Below, in pieces: positions 58,746 to 64,000 of a DNA stretch of 64,000 nt. Below the pieces are notes generated by a model. It saw nothing but the letters and a program-made list of their open reading frames with translations, searched no databases and was not told the DNA's origin. Location: positions 13,962,501 to 14,026,500 of the forward strand of contig NC_092666.1 in NCBI RefSeq assembly GCF_032118995.1. Reading direction: 5' to 3'. A program made the position numbers and the translations under genes. The stretch comes from Asterias amurensis (taxonomy: Eukaryota > Echinodermata > Asteroidea > Forcipulatida > Asteriidae). The number at the start of each line of letters is the position of its first letter. Positions within the stretch are counted from its first letter, which is position 1.

Positions 58746-60215
58746 ACGTGTAGTGTATAAGGCATAATTTATTTGGTGGCATGCTGCCAAGTTTGTTGTA
58801 CTCTGTGCCATAGCGTGATATGCATAGAGCTATATAGCTATGCAGAACGCTGCGAAAACGATTTCATTTCAATCTTCAGCGTCAAATTGTTCAAATGTTA
58901 CCCTTCTGATGGCTTAGTGGTCAATGTGGAATTGAAGACGAAGTTTCGCTGAGATGGCCACCTACTTCAGTGATTAATGGGACTTTTAATTATGTGAGAA
59001 AACAACAGTACAAAATGACGAACATTGGTCATGTTTTGGTTAAACACCGAGAAGAATAGAGACGTTACATCGATCGACCACTCCCCCCGGGTGAAGGGCG
59101 TTTTGGGCCCACGGAATTCACGTCAGTATTACGATATCTATTACTTCTTGAACTTAGCATAATCATCAACTGTTTTGATTATTTGTTAAAACAACTATCC
59201 AAGTTATTTTGAGTTAAATATTTTGAAGAAAAAAAAATCTCTGAAATAACATAAGCCCTTTCAAACTTTCTCTAGTAGGAAAGGACGTTACGTAAACTAA
59301 TCTATTTCTACCTCCATGCACAGACATGGATGTTACAATACAAAACATTCAAAGAAAACAGAATGGTTAAAGCATAAGGCCCAAGCAATTAGGAGTGGTC
59401 TTGCTAAAATAAACTGCCGGATTAAACAAAACTTTAGTACAAACAAATCAATAAAACAATCCAGATTTTCATCTTCTTCTTCTCTTCGTCCCTTGTCCTC
59501 GAACAAAAGCACACTTCCCAAACTCGTATGAACTTGAAACTTCGCACATAGTTAGATATGCATTAGGAGTGGAATAATGTGTTAGTTAGGTCATGATGAT
59601 GTCATCCATTCTTGAGTAATAAAAATTCAAATTATTACTTCAAAAAGTCATTATTTTTGATTCACGTTTTTTTTTTTTTACTTCTTTTTAAAAATATTAT
59701 CAATAGAGCGCGAAAAAGCTTCATGAAGAATAGTCTTCGTTCAAGGCGGTTAAAACATACATGCCCCTTACAGTCTTTTCTTCAGTCGTCAGTCAATATT
59801 TCCTAAGTTCATATTTCCTAAACTACATAAGCTATTTTGACAATCTGTACATCATATGAAAGGGCTTTACGTACTTGACAGAACTGGATATGTTGGTGAA
59901 CTTTCGTTGACCTTTTGACCTGTTTAAACGGGAAGTGACTGTGAAATGATTTGAAAGGGCGTGGTTTATTGTCTTTTAGGTCGAAAAAACATCCTTTGAT
60001 GCTTTACCATCACACCATACAAGTATTACCGATGACATTACCAAACATACACTTTTACTACATGACGTAATCATGTGGTTTTGACAGTTTTTGCAATTTG
60101 AATCATTTATTACAAATCTTGAGAACAAAGCAAGGTGTAATATTTGTTTTTTAATCCAGGCTTTTACTCCCGGAAACCGAACACCTTGAGTTTGTTCACA
60201 AACTCTCAATCTCTA
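58746..60215. other. Unassigned remainder of the insert in the first intron of TRIM gene e
   Basis: Short frames only (for example at 59,316-59,531) with no recognisable domain. TTCTTCTTCTC runs and T runs occur. At about 60,220 the ordinary TRIM intron resumes with TACATGTATAGTTTCATCTA. Confidence 0.5.
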
Positions 60216-60554
60216 GTTTTTTTTTGCTTTTGGGTTTATGCCTAACTACATGTATAGTTTCATCTATAGCGCGAAAAGGACACTCCCGGGTCAGTAAACC
60301 CACTGACCCTAATTCTGGATATCAGGGGGTTCGACCCGTTCCAGGTCAGTCTAACATGGAGAGTGGTTTTAAGTGTAAGCTTAACTGTGATTCTGTCATT
60401 TGGACACATCCATAATCATGTTGACATAGACTATTTGTGAAAACTGACCCGGGATGAGTCGGCCACCACAAAATCGGGGTCAAATGTTCATCTTTTTCTT
60501 TGGTTGCTAAATCTAGTTTCTAATTTGTTTTCTTTGTATTTTCTACTAGGTAAA

Positions 60555-63500
60555 ATGGCGAGTGCATCTGCGGTACTCAAGGAAATTGGTCAAGACTTTT
60601 TGGAATGTGGTATTTGTTTTGAACGGTACACAAATCCCAAAATCCTCAGTTGCGTTCACAGCTTCTGTGAAAAATGTTTGGTTCAATACTATGGCAACGA
60701 TGTTGTAAAAACTTGTCCAGTGTGTCGGCAAGAGACACGACTACCAGTGCCAGGGGGCATCAGTGGCCTCAAGACCAATGGGTTCATTTTAACATTGAGG
60801 GAAAAAGTCGAGCTCCAGGAGAAGGTTGCCAAACTATCAGACAAAGCACGACGCACATGTGAATTATGTACTGAGAACGAGGTTACACATCATTGTTTAA
60901 ACTGCTCTCAGAACATCTGCCAGGGCTGCATGAACATTCACAAGCGAAGCAAAGTTTCAGCTGATCACAAAGTTGGAACCTTGGAAGATATTCGCGAGGG
61001 AAAGGTTACCCTACAAGAGGTACAGAAGGAGTATACATGCAACACGCACAAGGGTGAGATCAATCGATTCTACTGTGAGACATGTCATATCTTGATTTGT
61101 CACGTTTGCGCTGTTTATAACCATTGCAAACCCGAGCATCAGTACATTGATTGCGCAACAGCTTCTTTAAAATTTAAGAAAGTTTTTAAAGAACTCTTTC
61201 CCACTATTACCAACGAAATCAAACATTTTGAAGAATGTTTAGAGCTTGCATGCACAGCTCAGCAAGAATTTGAAAGGAAAATTTTACAAAAAGTGCAAGA
61301 GGTAAAGATTGGAGCAGATCGGCTGAAGGACAAAGTGAAAGCCGAAGAAGACCGAATTCTGCGCGAGATCCGGGTCCTAAAGGAGGATCGCAGCACAGCA
61401 TTTGACGAACAAATAAAAACAATAAAATCTTTGATTCAGAGGAAGCAAGACACGCTGACCATCGCAAGAGATGTCACAAACAAAGGCTCAGATAGTGACT
61501 TTCTGTCTTTATTTCCAATCATCGACCAAGATTTGACTTTCTTAAAAAGTAATAAAGTCCCACCTCAGATTGACGCAAGTTTTCACTATCAGCGGCTCGA
61601 TCAGACTGGTTCCATTAAACTAGGCAACCTGGAGATCGGAACTAAAAAGTGGGAGCTGCGTCGTGGAGTCAGTCGTGATTGGATGGCGATGGAATTTTTT
61701 GGTGATATAGCAACTCTGCCAGGTGACAGACTTGCAGTAACTACCGCCATCACCCCACTTTCACATGATGGAAAATTGGTTATCTGCAGAACTGATGGTG
61801 AACTTGAGAAAACTATTCCACTGAAGGGAAGTAAGTGTTCCGATGAAAACATGTTATTTCAATATCTCAACAGGAGGGCTTCGAATAGCTTGTGTGAAAC
61901 AAAGATTGACGTTTGTAATTACAATCTTTGTGCCAAAGACGTGACGGGGGGGGGGGGGGGAGACAAACCAGCATAAAAGAAAAAATGACTCTTCGAAAAT
62001 GGGCTCTGACATTATTTTGATGGTCGACATGTCGTCTGCTCCCGACTGCGAGGGTGGTGTGGGTTTGATTGCTGAACGAATCACCAATTGGACTCACGAA
62101 AAAAAAAAAAAAAAGTCTGCTAGATTTTCATGTAATCATTACATGGTGTTTATTCTATTTATTTTCTTATGTCAGGGGGCCATGGCATAGCATCTTTTAG
62201 TAATGCCTTAATGGTGGCTGATATGAACGGATGTGTCCAGATCTACAACGAGGATTTCACAACAACCTCTCAGCTTTATCCAACCCTTGATGGAAAGATA
62301 GACAAAAAGAGTAGGAAAAAGTAAAACATATATTGTATTCAATTAATTGCGTTCTTTCAATATAATATTTTCATCCCCCTTAAATACTGTTTTTTTCTTC
62401 GAAATCATTTCGTTCCCTTAAACAAAAGTCCTTCCCCCAAAATGCTAATTAATTTTGTTTTCCTCGAAATAAACTTTGCTCATTTGATTTCAGCCACGGC
62501 CAAACAAACAAAGGCTCAGTTTGTGACTTTCTGTCTTAATTTCCAATCATCGACCAAGATTTGACTTTCTTAAAAAGTAATTATGTCCCACCTCAGATTG
62601 ACGCAAGTTTCCACTATCAGCGGCTCGATCAGACTGGTTCCGGTAAACTAGGCAACCTTGGCAAGCGCCAATACCAGGACGGAAAAGCATATCAATTTAA
62701 GTCTTTTGATCTTCTGTCGTGTATTGAATTTAATTGAATTGAAATTACATAAAATAATTCGTTCCTCAAAATAACAATTCGAAGGAACGAATGTGTATTT
62801 TAGCGACTACCGATGCCTTTTTAATTTTCAGTTAATATCACGGGATCGCCGTACACTGTAAACAAATTGGGTAAAAAAAATGCCCAGCTGTTTACCCAAT
62901 TAAGGGCGAATAGTGAACTCCTCCAACTTTTGGGCAAAATATTACCCATCAAAGTTAGGCACTCTGATTGCCAAATATTTTGTGTAACCAACAGTTGGGT
63001 AATTTTTTGTTTACCCATTTTCTGGGTATTTAATACATTATCAATAACCCACTTATTGGGCGAAGATTTTATTAATGATTTAACCCTTTTCTTTGTTATC
63101 CAACAAATGGTGATTGTATTTAACCCTTTGATTTACAGTTTCTTGTGTGATACGTCATACAACCAGGCGTAGAAAATATCATTTCCACGATGGCAAACGG
63201 TGGTGAGCTGTGACCTTCCAAGGCCTTGGCATCTCTCTCAAAATCGAGAGGGTGCTCAGTGGTTTGTAGATGCTTTGGAAGGTTAGTTTTCAACTAAATA
63301 CTGTTTGTTTCCTGTTCAGTTGTTGTACACAGTCGTGACAGTTGCAGCGCAAGCACACGCATACATGCCACAACCAGCGTTGCACATAATGGCATGATAA
63401 AACTGAAACTAAAAACTGAAACTAGTTCAACAGTAGTGTCACTTTGTTGCTCCCTCTGCAACCAACACGACTATGTACGACTGAATAGAAAACACAACTT

Positions 63501-63854
63501 CATGTTTTGTTCAAAACTAACCTTCAAATTTGATCTACAGAACTAAAACAGCCTGCTAATGTGTCTTTTTCTTTTCTTTGTATTGTTGATTTTCGGTGGG
63601 GTGTCAGGGTCCATATTGTTGCTTTTTAATTAAGTTAAACTTTCATTGTATTGTTTCAAGCAGAGTGAGCAGGGAGACGTTGATATCGAAGCTAAGGAAA
63701 CATAATTTCGAGGGAATGAAAATAAATAATTATTTTTTAACCATCGTATAATTTCTTTTGCAATTGTCTCTTTAGAGGATATATCAGGATGTCGGACGAG
63801 ATGCCTTGGGCAATTTTCTATCAACACACGTGCATTTGTGTCGAATTATTTTAG
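60555..63854 (+). CDS. TRIM E3 ligase with truncated propeller, gene e
   Basis: The exons are 60,555-61,830, 62,176-62,320 and 63,776-63,854. Phases match and about 499 residues are encoded. RING and both B-boxes keep all zinc ligands. The coiled coil is strongly changed from gene d (CTAQQEFERKILQKVQEVKI). Exon 4 follows the family for only about 20 codons (to TCICV), then runs into sequence resembling intron 3 and stops, so the last two to three propeller blades are gone. Intron 3 carries two inserted elements (62,852-63,139 and about 63,278-63,535) and a stop-containing copy of the exon 2 fragment. The protein may be a ligase with damaged substrate binding, or the gene a young pseudogene. 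Confidence 0.75.
62510..62690 (+). pseudogene. Exon 2 fragment copied into intron 3 of TRIM gene e
   Basis: It matches exon 2 codons around FPIIDQDLTFLKSN to RLDQTGS and the counterpart at 51,867-52,012 in gene d. Here a TAA replaces TTA after the first codons, so an alternative last exon would be very short. Confidence 0.75.
62852..63139. repeat. MITE with CACTGTAAA ends and GGGTAA interior, in intron 3 of gene e
   Basis: It begins CACTGTAAACAAATTGGGTA and ends AACCCTTTGATTTACAGT. Internal TTGGGTAA / TTAACCC strings give an imperfect foldback. Gene d lacks it (GATCGCCGTAGAACTA is continuous there). Confidence 0.7.
63278..63535. repeat. Foldback element with GAAGGTTAGTTTT ends, in intron 3 of gene e
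   Basis: GGAAGGTTAGTTTTCAACTA at 63,278 is answered by CAAAACTAACCTTCAAATTTG ending near 63,533. TGTACACAGTCGTG / CACGACTATGTACGAC form an inner pair. Confidence 0.65.
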
Positions 63855-64000
63855 CGACTACCGGTGCCGTTCTAATTTTCAAGTCACCTGGAAGTGGTAT
63901 TTTGTCAAAATAAAGCTTTTTTGTTTCAAAACGTACAAACTCACGACTAGGACTTGAATGTACTTGCACGTACGTGTGTTCGATGTTCGATCGAGGCAAA
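63842..64000 (-). repeat. Intron 3 fragment and reversed foldback family 3 arm
   Basis: 63,842-63,885 repeats the intron 3 string CGAATTATTTTAGCGACTAC found upstream at about 62,785 and 34,151. From 63,886 the sequence is the reverse of one arm of foldback family 3 (AGTCACCTGGAAGTGGTATT), running off the window end. Confidence 0.7.

Noticed and set aside
1-64000. CRISPR-like arrays or bacterial operon structure
   Set aside because: Repeats are tandem or dispersed without spacer regularity. Genes have GT-AG introns and animal domains.

Overview
The window is animal (metazoan) nuclear DNA: genes are split by GT-AG introns, coding exons are far apart, and the spaces are packed with short palindromic inverted-repeat elements (MITEs), tRNA-derived SINE pieces and tandem repeats. 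The TRIM family content and the repeat types (a palindromic element with GGCAGTGGACAC ends, a SINE with an echinoderm-like body) suggest an invertebrate deuterostome, most likely an echinoderm such as a sea star. That placement is inference from memory of repeat families, not a search.

Left part (1-10,300). A two-exon type II membrane glycosyltransferase of the DxD / PF03407 (GT77-like) type lies at 1,794-3,402. Its intron ends in five tandem copies of its own splice-acceptor region. It is followed by about 6 kb of repeats. A segment at about 9,357-10,290 is an inverted copy of the 3' flank of the TRIM genes found further right.

Middle and right (10,347-64,000). This is one head-to-tail array of TRIM genes (RING, two B-boxes, coiled coil, NHL-like beta-propeller), all on the + strand, with their duplicated flanks. 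Two complete genes of 649 codons each are at 39,480-42,829 and 49,923-52,963. A third, at 60,555-63,854, has lost the end of its propeller. A fourth locus was cut by a 5,238-bp tandem duplication: two identical truncated genes (23,120-24,256 and 28,358-29,494) encode RING/B-box/coiled coil only, and an orphan 3' half (32,614-35,051) encodes the propeller. A scrap of a still older TRIM end sits at 10,347-10,430. Each locus has, or had, a conserved non-coding first exon ending in a GTAAGT donor. Five copies of that exon are visible (about 13,838, 17,122, 38,528, 48,962 and 57,252), one of which no longer has a gene behind it.

The flanks are mosaics in which insertions can be dated by comparing filled and empty sites between duplicated blocks. 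Examples are a 5.0-kb DNA element with GTTGG/CCAAC palindromic ends in the intron of the split locus, a 148-bp perfect hairpin at 12,650, a LINE 3' end at 15,885, a 2.0-kb element with an 11-bp target duplication at 46,425, and several MITEs in TRIM introns.

The likely biology is a fast birth-and-death family of E3 ubiquitin ligases, possibly in innate immunity or RNA regulation as for other NHL/propeller TRIMs. It produces full-length, tail-less and head-less versions and alternative C-termini. No tRNA or rRNA gene, CRISPR array, LTR element or other virus-like element was recognised.
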